Part shown: in pieces, positions 15,368-23,068 of the stretch
Position numbering within the stretch: position 1 is the first letter of the stretch
Layout of the letters: the number at the start of each line of letters is the position of its first letter
Source: Clostridia bacterium
Lineage (GTDB): Bacteria; Bacillota; Clostridia; Oscillospirales; Oscillospiraceae
Assembly (NCBI GenBank): GCA_021153265.1
Contig: JAGKTU010000039.1
Span: 1 to 28,009 of the forward strand
Reading direction: 5' to 3'
Length of the DNA: 28,009 nt
Notes under the pieces: generated by a model
The model's input: the letters and a program-made list of their open reading frames with translations, nothing else
Databases searched by the model: none
Told to the model about the DNA's origin: nothing
Position numbers and translations under genes: made by a program

Positions 15368-17393
15368 TAAGGAAGAAAAGGTTCTGGAACGGGACACCAA
15401 ACCCCTGCCCGACCTGTCCAAAATTCTGACGGAGGAGCAGCAAACCTCTGCCGAGCCCACCATGGAAGATTTTTTTGAAATGGAGGGCATGCAGCAGGCA
15501 CCCGAATCGGCGCAAGAGCCTGAGGAAGAAGTGATTTCCAAAGCGGATGAGCCTGTAAACGGCGACACCGTCCGGCTGGATACCCTTGCGGTGATCGAAG
15601 CCGTGGGCGAAGCCCCCGAGGATGCCGTCCATGTGGATGACGAAGAGGAGACCGAAGCCGGTGATGAAACCGCTGAGGAAACCGATGAACCCGAGGACGA
15701 AGCAGTCAAGCCCAGAGAGCCCATCCCCTTCAACCCCCGTGCCAAACTCCGGGAACTGAAGCGCAAGCTCATCGCCGGACCGGAAAAGCGGTATTATGAC
15801 CTGTCCGAGATCGGCGTAGGCAAGCTGCAGGTGTCCATCGGACTGAATCTGTTGATCGTGCTGCTGTGCGCCGGCGCGGCGGTGTTGTTTGCCGGCGGCG
15901 GTGTTCCGGACAACCGGATGCGGCTGCTGATTTTCACCCAGATGCTGGCCATGCTGATGTCTGCGCTGCTGGGCAGCTACGCCCTGCTGGATGGCGCAGC
16001 GGATCTGCTGAAGGGCCGCTTCACCATGAATACCATGATGATGATGACCTTCATCGCCTGCTGCGTGGACGTGGGCTTCTGCCTGAATGAACTGCGGGTG
16101 CCCTGCTGCGCCGCCTTCAGTCTGGAGATGGTCATGGCGCTGTGGCAGCGCTATGAAAAGCGCACCACCGAGATCGGCCAGATGGATACCCTGCGTAAGG
16201 CCACCCGTCTGGGCAGCGTGGTCAAAGTCAAAGATTTCTACGAAGGCCGCCCCGGTTTCCTGCGCAGCGAGGGTCAGGTAGAGGACTTCATGGACAATTA
16301 TGACCATACCACCGGCCCCGAAAAGGTTCAGTATACTTACATTTTCATCAGCTTCCTTGCCTGCATCGGCATCGCGGTGCTCTCCGGCCTGCGCCATGGT
16401 GTTTCCATGGGTGTGCGGATCTTCGCCACCTCCCTGCTGGTGGCCACCCCTGCCAGTTTCTTCGTGGCGCTGACCCGGCCCATGGCGATTTTGGAGCGGC
16501 GGCTGCACATGGTCGGCACAGTGATCTGCGGCTGGAAGGGTGTCAAGGGTCTTTCCGGCCGGGCAGTGTTCCCCCTGAAGGATGCTGACCTGTTCCCCAA
16601 GGGCTCTGCCAAGCTCAACGGCGTGAAGTATTACGGCGACCGGAAGCCCGACGAGGTGGTAGAGTACGCCGCATCTCTGATCGAAAGAAACGGCGGCACA
16701 CTGGTGCCGGTGTTCAAGCAGCTGCTGGACAGCCGCCGGGGCAAGACCTACGAAGTGGAAAACTACCGGGATTACGAGCGCGTGGGCATCGGCGGCGAGG
16801 TCTGCGACGAACCGGTGCTGCTGGGTTCCATGACCTTCCTGCAGGACATGGGCGTGGACATCCCCGAGGGTACCATGGTCAATCAGGCGGTCTACTGCGC
16901 CATTGACGGCCAGCTGTGTGCTGTCTTTGCCATCAACTATGCCAAAGCCCGTGCCTCTGCCGCCGGCATCGTCAGCCTCTGCGGCTACCGCAAGCTGAAC
17001 CCTGTGATGCTCTGCCGGGACTTCATGCTCAGCGAGAGCTTCCTGCGCAGTAAATTCTCCGTCAATACCCGCCGCATTGCCTTCCCCACCCGGGAGGTTC
17101 GGGAGGAACTGGCAGCGCGCAAGCCCGATGAGGATGCCGTTTCTCTGGCCCTGACCACGCAGGACGGCCTGTCTTCCTATGCCTATGCCGTCACCGGCGC
17201 CCGTGTGCTGCGTACAGCCTGCCGCATCGGTCTGGCCATTCATATGCTGGGCGGCGCATTGGGTATGCTGATCATGCTGGCTCTGGGCTTCCTGGGTGCA
17301 TCGTATCTGCTGACACCTCTGAATGTGCTGCTGTACCAGTTTGTCTGGATGATCCCCGGCCTGCTTTCCACCAACTGGACAAAAATCGTATAA
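15360..17393 (+). CDS. Degenerate P-type ATPase-like membrane protein (probable pseudoenzyme)
   Basis: This 677-residue protein resembles a heavy-metal-type P-type ATPase but lacks the catalytic signatures. Residues 1-125 are acidic and probably disordered. Membrane segments lie near 157-179, 187-210, 222-243, 326-343, 352-371, 620-645 and 650-670, the P-type order. TFIACCVDVGF and SLEMVMALWQRYEKRTTEI resemble the M3-M4 region. The actuator domain is shortened and has no TGES. LLVATPASFFVALTRPMAI occupies the CPC position but has no cysteine. AVFPLKDADLFP replaces the DKTGTLT phosphorylation loop. GIGGEVCDEPVLLGS and DGQLCAVFAINYAKARASA resemble nucleotide- and P-domain parts, but GDG..ND is absent. 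It overlaps rlmB by 8 bases (AGGAGG upstream) and should be co-expressed with it. The function is unknown. Confidence 0.75.
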   Translation: MDNKEEKVLERDTKPLPDLSKILTEEQQTSAEPTMEDFFEMEGMQQAPESAQEPEEEVISKADEPVNGDTVRLDTLAVIEAVGEAPEDAVHVDDEEETEAGDETAEETDEPEDEAVKPREPIPFNPRAKLRELKRKLIAGPEKRYYDLSEIGVGKLQVSIGLNLLIVLLCAGAAVLFAGGGVPDNRMRLLIFTQMLAMLMSALLGSYALLDGAADLLKGRFTMNTMMMMTFIACCVDVGFCLNELRVPCCAAFSLEMVMALWQRYEKRTTEIGQMDTLRKATRLGSVVKVKDFYEGRPGFLRSEGQVEDFMDNYDHTTGPEKVQYTYIFISFLACIGIAVLSGLRHGVSMGVRIFATSLLVATPASFFVALTRPMAILERRLHMVGTVICGWKGVKGLSGRAVFPLKDADLFPKGSAKLNGVKYYGDRKPDEVVEYAASLIERNGGTLVPVFKQLLDSRRGKTYEVENYRDYERVGIGGEVCDEPVLLGSMTFLQDMGVDIPEGTMVNQAVYCAIDGQLCAVFAINYAKARASAAGIVSLCGYRKLNPVMLCRDFMLSESFLRSKFSVNTRRIAFPTREVREELAARKPDEDAVSLALTTQDGLSSYAYAVTGARVLRTACRIGLAIHMLGGALGMLIMLALGFLGASYLLTPLNVLLYQFVWMIPGLLSTNWTKIV

Positions 17394-17398
17394 TGTAC

Positions 17399-17437
17399 AA
17401 AGATCCCCGGAGAAAAGCCTCTCCGGGGATCTTTTTT
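17399..17437. terminator. Bidirectional terminator between the P-type-like and M23 genes
   Basis: AGATCCCCGGAGA (17401-17413) pairs with TCTCCGGGGATCT (17420-17432), with a T-run on the plus strand and an A-run before it. Confidence 0.93.
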
Positions 17438-17438
17438 G

Positions 17439-18119
17439 TTATCCAAGCTTCAGAAACTCTGCCGGGTCCATGTCCTCTCCGCGGCACAGCACTCTAAAAT
17501 GCAGATGGGGTCCCAGGGTGGTCTCCACCATGGCGGACTGCCCCACCACACCGATCTGCTGTCCCATGGTCACGCTGTCCCCCACGGATACCTTCAGCTC
17601 TTTGTCCAGGGACGAGTATTGGGTGGTATAGCCGCCGCTGTGGGCGATCACCACGGTGGTTCCCAGCTGCGGATCTTCGAAGATGGAATCCACCGTCCCG
17701 TCGGCAGCGGCCACGACCTTCGTGCCGGCCTCTGCGGCCACGTCCATGCCGTTGTGGACGCGCCAGTCCCGGGTGGTCTGGTTATAGCTCAGAGCCTCCA
17801 TGGAGTAGCCGATGACGGTCTCTCCGGCCACCGGCGCGGTGGTCTTCAGCGCACCCTGAGGAGCAGGGGGCTGGGTAGCCGGGACAGTTTGCTCACTCTG
17901 GGTAGGCTTGGTGGCGATCACCGCCACATCCTGTTCTTTCGTGGGGCTGACTGCCTGCACGGCGGTATCCGCCTGTGTGGCACTGACTTGGACGTCTTCT
18001 GCGTCCGTGTTTCGGTAGTACAAATAGCCGGTGATCCCGATGGCGGCAGCGCACAGGACCAGGGCTATGTAGTAGCCCTTCCCGAACATGCCGCGACCGG
18101 TTCTTTTGTTGTCGCTCAT
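17439..18119 (-). CDS. SpoIIQ-like M23 (LytM) family protein, membrane-anchored
   Basis: This 226-residue protein has a short cytoplasmic N-terminus, one membrane segment (about 15-35), a Thr/Gln/Pro-rich linker (about 40-100) and a LytM-type M23 domain (about 100-226). The zinc ligands appear present: H122 and D126 in VHNGMD, and the GPHLHF pair H205/H207. The usual catalytic His in YxHL is replaced by serine (Y168-S-S170-L), so hydrolase activity is doubtful. The architecture, size and a sigma-F-like promoter suggest the forespore protein SpoIIQ, which forms a channel with SpoIIIAH across the engulfment space. spoIIIA genes are not in the window. It could instead be a vegetative M23 protein. 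GGAGGTG lies 7 bases before the ATG. Confidence 0.8.
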   Translation of the reverse strand: MSDNKRTGRGMFGKGYYIALVLCAAAIGITGYLYYRNTDAEDVQVSATQADTAVQAVSPTKEQDVAVIATKPTQSEQTVPATQPPAPQGALKTTAPVAGETVIGYSMEALSYNQTTRDWRVHNGMDVAAEAGTKVVAAADGTVDSIFEDPQLGTTVVIAHSGGYTTQYSSLDKELKVSVGDSVTMGQQIGVVGQSAMVETTLGPHLHFRVLCRGEDMDPAEFLKLG

Positions 18120-18140
18120 AAATTAAGCACCTCCGAGGCT

Positions 18141-18170
18141 GATTATGACCATCCTTGGGGAAAGTTATAC
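18141..18170 (-). promoter_or_regulatory. Sigma-F-like promoter of the SpoIIQ-like gene
   Basis: On the minus strand GTATA (18170-18166), a 15-base spacer and GGTCATAATC (18150-18141) match the sigma-F consensus GYWTA-N15-GGNNANANTW at all but the last position. The start point would give a leader of about 15 bases holding just the ribosome site. No good sigma-A promoter is seen in the same place. Confidence 0.6.
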
Positions 18171-18265
18171 CGATTTTTGGAAAAAATAAAGAAAACACAT
18201 CCGCATGGTATCCTGTTTCGTCCCGGCAGCGCCGCCGGCGGCCCGATATTTTTCATAAAAACGCA

Positions 18266-18293
18266 TTGACATTATGATTTTTTACGATATAGT
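18266..18293 (+). promoter_or_regulatory. Promoter of the pot operon
   Basis: TTGACA (18266-18271), a 16-base spacer and TATAGT (18288-18293). Confidence 0.7.
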
Positions 18294-18344
18294 TATACTT
18301 GTCATATTCTGACGAATAATACCCTATAGAAACGGGGGAGGATA

Positions 18345-19130
18345 ATGTCCAAGGAACTCATCAGACTCCGGGATCTCACCATGGAGTTCGACGGGGAGCG
18401 TATTTTAGACTCCATCAACCTTTATATCAACGACCATGAATTCCTCACATTGCTTGGCCCTTCCGGCTGCGGCAAAACGACCACCCTGCGGATCATCGGC
18501 GGCTTTTTGACGCCCACATCCGGCACGGTGACCTTTGACGGCGCGTTGATCAACGACGTTCCGCCCTATAAGCGGCAGATCAACACCGTCTTCCAGCGCT
18601 ACGCGCTGTTCCCGCATCTGGATGTGTATGATAACATCGCCTTTGGCCTTCGGATCTCGAAGCTGCCCAAGGACGAGATCGATGCAAGAGTCCATGAGAT
18701 GCTGGAGGTCGTCAGTCTGAAAGGCTATGAGAACCGCTCCGTCAATTCTCTGTCCGGCGGCCAGCAGCAGCGTGTTGCCATTGCCCGTGCTCTGGTCAAC
18801 CGTCCCAAGGTTCTGCTTTTGGATGAACCTCTGGGCGCTCTTGACCTGCGCCTGCGCAAGGATATGCAGAACGAGCTGAAGCGGATCCAGCAGGCCATGG
18901 GCATCACCTTTATCTACGTCACCCACGATCAGGAGGAAGCACTTTCCATGTCCGATACCGTGGTGGTCATGGATAAGGGCCGCATCCAGCAGATCGGCAA
19001 GCCTGAGGATATCTATAACGAGCCGAAGAACGCCTTCGTGGCGGAATCCGTCCCGAGGATATCGACATTGTGCCGCCCAACCAGGGACATCTGGTGGGAA
19101 CGGTCACTTCCGTCACCTTCAAGGGCCTGA
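18345..19130 (+). CDS. potA: Polyamine ABC transporter ATPase PotA, truncated by frameshift
   Basis: PotA is the ATPase driving spermidine/putrescine import. The frame covers a complete nucleotide-binding domain: Walker A LGPSGCGKTTTLRIIGGF, Q-loop VFQRYALFPHL, signature LSGGQQQRVAIARAL, Walker B KVLLLDEPLGALDLR and H-loop YVTHDQEEAL. After NEPKNAFVAE the sequence leaves the family and ends in a foreign tail of about 22 residues. The true C-terminal domain continues in another frame (19046-19342). Full PotA proteins have about 350-380 residues; this one has 261. GGGGGAGG precedes the ATG. Whether the ATPase alone still energises PotB/PotCD is unknown; it may be a pseudogene in this strain or an assembly error. 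Confidence 0.82.
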   Translation: MSKELIRLRDLTMEFDGERILDSINLYINDHEFLTLLGPSGCGKTTTLRIIGGFLTPTSGTVTFDGALINDVPPYKRQINTVFQRYALFPHLDVYDNIAFGLRISKLPKDEIDARVHEMLEVVSLKGYENRSVNSLSGGQQQRVAIARALVNRPKVLLLDEPLGALDLRLRKDMQNELKRIQQAMGITFIYVTHDQEEALSMSDTVVVMDKGRIQQIGKPEDIYNEPKNAFVAESVPRISTLCRPTRDIWWERSLPSPSRA

Positions 19131-19342
19131 ACTACGATATCATCGTGGACTTCCGGGGCTTCAAGTGGCTCATCCAGACCACGGATTTCCACGGCGTGGG
19201 CACCACCATCGGTATCCGCCTCAACCCCGAGGATATTCACATCATGCACAAGAGCGAATACTCTGGCATGTTCGGCGACTACAGTTCCTACTCCGCTGAG
19301 TATGATGAGCTGACGGAGGATGCCGGGGATGAAGAAGAATAA
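19046..19342 (+). pseudogene. Out-of-frame C-terminal TOBE part of PotA
   Basis: This frame reads IRPEDIDIVPPNQGHLVGTV, then SVTFKGLNYDIIVDFRGFK and RLNPEDIHIMHKSEYSGMFG. That is the regulatory C-terminal domain of clostridial PotA, from the conserved RPEDIDIV onward. It lacks the start of the domain (the usual DFIGESN stretch and the following strands) and lies one frame away from the ATPase part. A GTG at 19070 could start it, but no good ribosome site is seen there. Its stop overlaps the potB start region. Confidence 0.7.
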
Positions 19343-20150
19343 CGCGCTTTTGCTCAGTACGCCCTACATCGTCTGGATGGTGGTCTTCACCCTGATCCCT
19401 CTGGGCGTGGTGGGCTACTACGCACTGACAGACCCGCAGACCGGCGCCTTTTCCTTAGGAAATCTGAAGGAACTGGGCATTTATATGCCGGTTCTCTGGG
19501 AATCCATTCTCTACAGCCTGATTTCCGCCTTCATCTGCCTGCTGCTGGGCTATCCTGTGGCGTATTACATCGCCCATTGTAAGCCCGTCACCCAGAAGCT
19601 GCTGTATATGCTGGTGATGCTGCCCATGTGCATGAGCTTTTTGCTGCGCACCCTTGCATGGGTGGGCTTGCTGCAGGATACGGGCATCATCAACCGCGTT
19701 CTGGAGGCCATCGGCATTGGTCGGCTGCAGCTGATCCGCACCCCCGGCGCGGTGATTCTGGGCATGGTATATAACTACCTGCCCTATATGATTTTGCCCC
19801 TGTACGCCACCATCGTCAAGATCGACAAGCGGCTCATCGAGGCAGCGGAAGACCTTGGCTGCACCCCGGTCCAGACCTTCTCCAAGGTGGTTCTGCCTCT
19901 GAGTGTGCCGGGCATTCTCTCCGGCATCACCATGGTCTTCGTCCCGGCGGTATCCACCTTCTATATCTCCCAGAAGCTGGGCGGCACGGACACCGTGCTC
20001 ATCGGCGACGTCATCGAGCGCCAGTTCAAGCAGGGCAACAACCCCAATCTGGGCGCGGCACTTTCTTTGGTGCTGATGATTCTGGTGTTTGTCTGCACCG
20101 GCATCATGAACCGCTTCGGCGGCGATGAGGAAGGGGGCGTCATCGTATGA
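19329..20150 (+). CDS. potB: Polyamine ABC transporter permease PotB
   Basis: PotB is one of two permease subunits of the spermidine/putrescine importer. The 273-residue protein has six hydrophobic segments and the EAA-like loop LIEAAEDLGCTPVQTFSKVVLPLSVPG (about residues 175-200) that docks on the ATPase. Segments SLISAFICLLLGYPVAYYIA and PMCMSFLLRTLAWVGLLQD are typical PotB. I use the ATG at 19329, 9 bases after GGAGG; an ATG at 19320 touches that site. Its end overlaps potCD by 4 bases (ATGA). Confidence 0.93.
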   Translation: MKKNNALLLSTPYIVWMVVFTLIPLGVVGYYALTDPQTGAFSLGNLKELGIYMPVLWESILYSLISAFICLLLGYPVAYYIAHCKPVTQKLLYMLVMLPMCMSFLLRTLAWVGLLQDTGIINRVLEAIGIGRLQLIRTPGAVILGMVYNYLPYMILPLYATIVKIDKRLIEAAEDLGCTPVQTFSKVVLPLSVPGILSGITMVFVPAVSTFYISQKLGGTDTVLIGDVIERQFKQGNNPNLGAALSLVLMILVFVCTGIMNRFGGDEEGGVIV

Positions 20151-22057
20151 AAAAGACCAATAAGTTCCTGACCATTGCGATGTTCGTCTTCCTGTATGCC
20201 CCCATGGCGGTGCTGATCGTGGCGTCCTTCAATACCGGCAAGGACATCACGGATTTCGAGGGTTTCACCCTGCAGCAGTACGTCCGGCTCTTTCAGGATA
20301 AGAATCTTCTGAGTCTGCTGGGCAATTCTCTGCTGGTGTCCATCCTCGCCAGCCTCTGTGCCACGGTTTTCGGCACGGTGGCGGCTGTGGGTATCCACAA
20401 TCTGAACCCCAAACTGCGCAAGACGGTGCTGAGCCTAACCAACATCCCCATGACCAACCCGGACATTGTCACGGGTGTCAGTTTAAGCCTGCTGTTCATC
20501 TTTGTGGGCAGCCAGATGCTGGGCGCCAAGGAGTCGCTGAACTTCTGGACGCTGCTCATCGCCCATGTCACCTTCAACCTGCCCTACGTCATTCTGAACG
20601 TAATGCCGAAACTGCAGCAGATGGATGTTTCTCTGACGGATGCGGCCATGGATTTGGGCTGCACCCCCCTGCAGGCTTTCTTCAAGGTCACCATTCCCGA
20701 AATCACCCCCGGCATCCTCGCCGGCGGCATCATGGCATTTACCATGAGTCTGGATGATTTCGTCATCAGCTACTTCGTCACGGGTCTGGACTTTGTCACC
20801 CTGCCCGTCAAGATCTATTCCGAGACGAAAAAGCCCATCCAGCCCAAGATCTACGCCATGTTCACCCTGCTGTTCGGTCTGATCTTCGTTCTGATGCTGA
20901 CCATGAACCTGCTTCAGATCAGCGCGGACAAGAAAAAGAAGCAGCAGCGGGTCAAGGTGGAATCCAAGGCTATGCGCACCTTCAAGCGGGTGGCGGCTCT
21001 GGCGGCCGTTGTTGCCATGCTGGTTGGCGCAGGCTTTGCGCTGATCCCCTCCCGTCAGGAGACCATCACCCTGAACGTCTACAACTGGGGTCAGAACATT
21101 GCCGACGGCAGCGACGATACCATGGACATCATCGCCGAGTTCGAGCGCCGCTATCCCAATATCAAGGTCAACTACTCCACCTACGATTCCAACGAGACGC
21201 TTTACACCAAGCTGTCTAACGGCGGCATCACCGTGGATGTGATCATCCCGTCTGATTATATGATCGCCCGGATGATCCAGGAGGATATGCTCCTTGAGCT
21301 GAACTTTGACAACATCCCCAACTATCAGTATGTGGACGATACTTTCCGCAACCGGGACTACGACCCGGAGAACAAGTACTCCGTCCCCTATACATGGGGC
21401 ACCGTGGGCATCATCTACAACACGAAGTTTGTGGACGAAGCCGACGTAGCCAAGGGCTGGGAAGTGCTGTGGAACGAAAAGTACGACGATAAGATCCTCA
21501 TGTTCGACAATTCCCGTGACGCCATCGGCATTGCCCAGTACATGCTGGGCTACAGCGTCAACACCACCGACGAAGCCCAGCTCCGGGAGTGCGCCGACCT
21601 GCTTGCCAAGCAGAAGCCCCTTCTGCAGCAGTACGTCATGGATCAGGTCTATGATCTGATGGAGAACGAGGTGGCGTGGATCGCCCCTTATTACGCCGGC
21701 GACTGCATGATGATGATGGAGAGCAACGAGAATCTGGCCTTCTACCTGCCGGAGGATCAGGGATTCAACCTGTTTGTGGACGCCATGTGCATCCCCAAGT
21801 GCTGTCAGGAGAAGGGAGCGGCGGAGCTGTTTATCAACTTCCTCTGCGACCCGGAGATTTCCGGTGCCAACATGGACTATATCTGCTATGGCTCTCCCAT
21901 TTCCGAAGCCCGGCAGCATATGGACCCCTCTCTCGCCGAAAGTCCCATCGTCTATCCCAGTCCGGAGGTCCAGACCAACGGCACCAGCTATTCCTACCTG
22001 CCCGAGGAAGTCTCCCGCTATGTGGAAGGCTTGTTCATGCGTGTCAGAAACAGCTAG
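20147..22057 (+). CDS. potCD: PotC-PotD fusion: polyamine permease plus solute-binding protein
   Basis: Residues 1-262 are a PotC permease with six membrane segments and the EAA-like loop LTDAAMDLGCTPLQAFFKVTIP. A Lys-rich linker (about 262-280) and a seventh membrane segment (about 281-300) lead to a PotD-type polyamine-binding domain (about 305-636). That domain begins LNVYNWGQNIADGSDD and includes VDVIIPSDYMIARMIQEDML, VPYTWGTVGIIYN and YAGDCMMMME. The fusion tethers the binding protein to the permease, replacing a lipoprotein. At 636 residues it equals the two separate proteins together, and no frameshift is seen at the joint. It is translationally coupled to potB and followed by a strong terminator. 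Confidence 0.93.
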   Translation: MKKTNKFLTIAMFVFLYAPMAVLIVASFNTGKDITDFEGFTLQQYVRLFQDKNLLSLLGNSLLVSILASLCATVFGTVAAVGIHNLNPKLRKTVLSLTNIPMTNPDIVTGVSLSLLFIFVGSQMLGAKESLNFWTLLIAHVTFNLPYVILNVMPKLQQMDVSLTDAAMDLGCTPLQAFFKVTIPEITPGILAGGIMAFTMSLDDFVISYFVTGLDFVTLPVKIYSETKKPIQPKIYAMFTLLFGLIFVLMLTMNLLQISADKKKKQQRVKVESKAMRTFKRVAALAAVVAMLVGAGFALIPSRQETITLNVYNWGQNIADGSDDTMDIIAEFERRYPNIKVNYSTYDSNETLYTKLSNGGITVDVIIPSDYMIARMIQEDMLLELNFDNIPNYQYVDDTFRNRDYDPENKYSVPYTWGTVGIIYNTKFVDEADVAKGWEVLWNEKYDDKILMFDNSRDAIGIAQYMLGYSVNTTDEAQLRECADLLAKQKPLLQQYVMDQVYDLMENEVAWIAPYYAGDCMMMMESNENLAFYLPEDQGFNLFVDAMCIPKCCQEKGAAELFINFLCDPEISGANMDYICYGSPISEARQHMDPSLAESPIVYPSPEVQTNGTSYSYLPEEVSRYVEGLFMRVRNS

Positions 22058-22070
22058 TTTTTCCAAAACC

Positions 22071-22105
22071 AAAAGGACGAACGCATTTTGCGTTCGTCCT
22101 TTTTC
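22071..22105 (+). terminator. Terminator of the pot operon
   Basis: AAAAGGACGAACGCA (22071-22085) pairs with TGCGTTCGTCCTTTT (22089-22103), ending in a T-run 15 bases after the potCD stop. Confidence 0.93.
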
Positions 22106-22181
22106 TATATATTTGGCAACTTAAACGGACAAATCCCTCTTTTAGATGCCGTTTTCTGTATATTTGTATCCCGGAAAACGG

Positions 22182-22210
22182 TTGCAATTTTGGTATCCAT
22201 CTGCTAATAT
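22182..22210 (+). promoter_or_regulatory. Promoter of the hydrolase-fold gene
   Basis: TTGCAA (22182-22187), a 17-base spacer and TAATAT (22205-22210). An imperfect hairpin CCGTTTTC/GAAAACGG (about 22149-22180) lies immediately upstream. Confidence 0.55.
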
Positions 22211-22252
22211 GATGAATATCCACTTTTTTCGACACAAAGGAGGGGGATATCC

Positions 22253-23023
22253 GTGGAACAGTCCTTCGTTCTCACCGAAAATAACCTGAATATCCCCTGC
22301 CGCCTGACCCTGCCGCCCCATGGCGATATCCGCCGGCTGGTGCTGGGTGTCCACGGCATTGGCGGCAGCTCCCGGGATGCCATTCAGGAGGGCATCGCCG
22401 AGGAGATGACCTTTTTCTCCTCCGCCGTGCTGCGTTTCGACTTCCCGGCCCACGGCGAAAACCCCTCGGATGATTTCATCCTTTCCGACTGCGTCCACAC
22501 CCTGCTGACGGCAGCCCGGCACCTCCGGGAGCGCTACCCCGAGGTGGAAGACCTGTGCATTTTCGCTACGGGCTTCGGCGCTTATGTGACCTTGGTGGCG
22601 CTGGATGATCTTTTGGAGCTGCCCGGACAGGTAAAGCTGGTGCTGCATACCCCCTCTGTGCGGATGCACGATACCCTGCTTACCATGGCGCGGATGTCCA
22701 AGACCACCTTCTGGGCTATGGACCAGATCACTTTCCCCACCCCGCGCCCTCTGCACATCCCCTACCGGTTCTACGAGGAGCTGGAGGAGAATATTGCCCT
22801 CACCGCCATTCCCATCCCGGTGCTGATCCTCCACAGCGAGGAGAGCCCCTATATCCGTTGGGAGGATATCCACCATTTCCGCCGTATCAACGACGGCGCC
22901 AAGCTGGTGGTGATCCCCGGCACCAGCCATCAGTTCCTGGAGGAAGGTGCCTGGGACATGGTGCTGGATCTGACCCGGGACTGGTTCTCCTACGAGCAGG
23001 TTCTGGTCACCGACTGGATTTAA
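22253..23023 (+). CDS. Alpha/beta-hydrolase-fold protein lacking the nucleophile Ser
   Basis: The 256-residue protein has the alpha/beta-hydrolase layout: oxyanion strand LVLGVHGIGGSSRDA (about 29-43), RFDFPAHGEN (about 61-70), the elbow region LCIFATGFGAYVTLVAL (about 101-117), and the strand IPVLILHSEESPY followed by the terminal His in VVIPGTSHQF (H226). The GxSxG elbow reads A105-T-G107-F-G109, so glycine replaces the nucleophile serine, and the Asp position is also not obvious. It is therefore either inactive or has an unusual chemistry. The start is GTG at 22253 after AAAGGAGGGGG. The gene is monocistronic with its own promoter and terminator. Confidence 0.82.
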   Translation: MEQSFVLTENNLNIPCRLTLPPHGDIRRLVLGVHGIGGSSRDAIQEGIAEEMTFFSSAVLRFDFPAHGENPSDDFILSDCVHTLLTAARHLRERYPEVEDLCIFATGFGAYVTLVALDDLLELPGQVKLVLHTPSVRMHDTLLTMARMSKTTFWAMDQITFPTPRPLHIPYRFYEELEENIALTAIPIPVLILHSEESPYIRWEDIHHFRRINDGAKLVVIPGTSHQFLEEGAWDMVLDLTRDWFSYEQVLVTDWI

Positions 23024-23025
23024 TA

Positions 23026-23056
23026 AAACGCTGAGATTCCCTCTCAGCGTTTTTTT
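23026..23056 (+). terminator. Terminator after the hydrolase-fold gene
   Basis: AAACGCTGAGA (23026-23036) pairs with TCTCAGCGTTT (23042-23052), followed by further Ts. The MATE gene ribosome site follows directly, so read-through may feed it. Confidence 0.9.
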
Positions 23057-23068
23057 AAGGAGTATTCT

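Noticed and set aside
15285..17243. 652-codon minus-strand open frame opposite the P-type-like gene
   Set aside because: It is His/Gln/Gly-rich with no recognisable domain, and the plus-strand gene has an operon context and ribosome site.
20483..22072. 529-codon minus-strand open frame opposite potCD
   Set aside because: It is a shadow of the PotC-PotD coding sequence with no plausible protein features.
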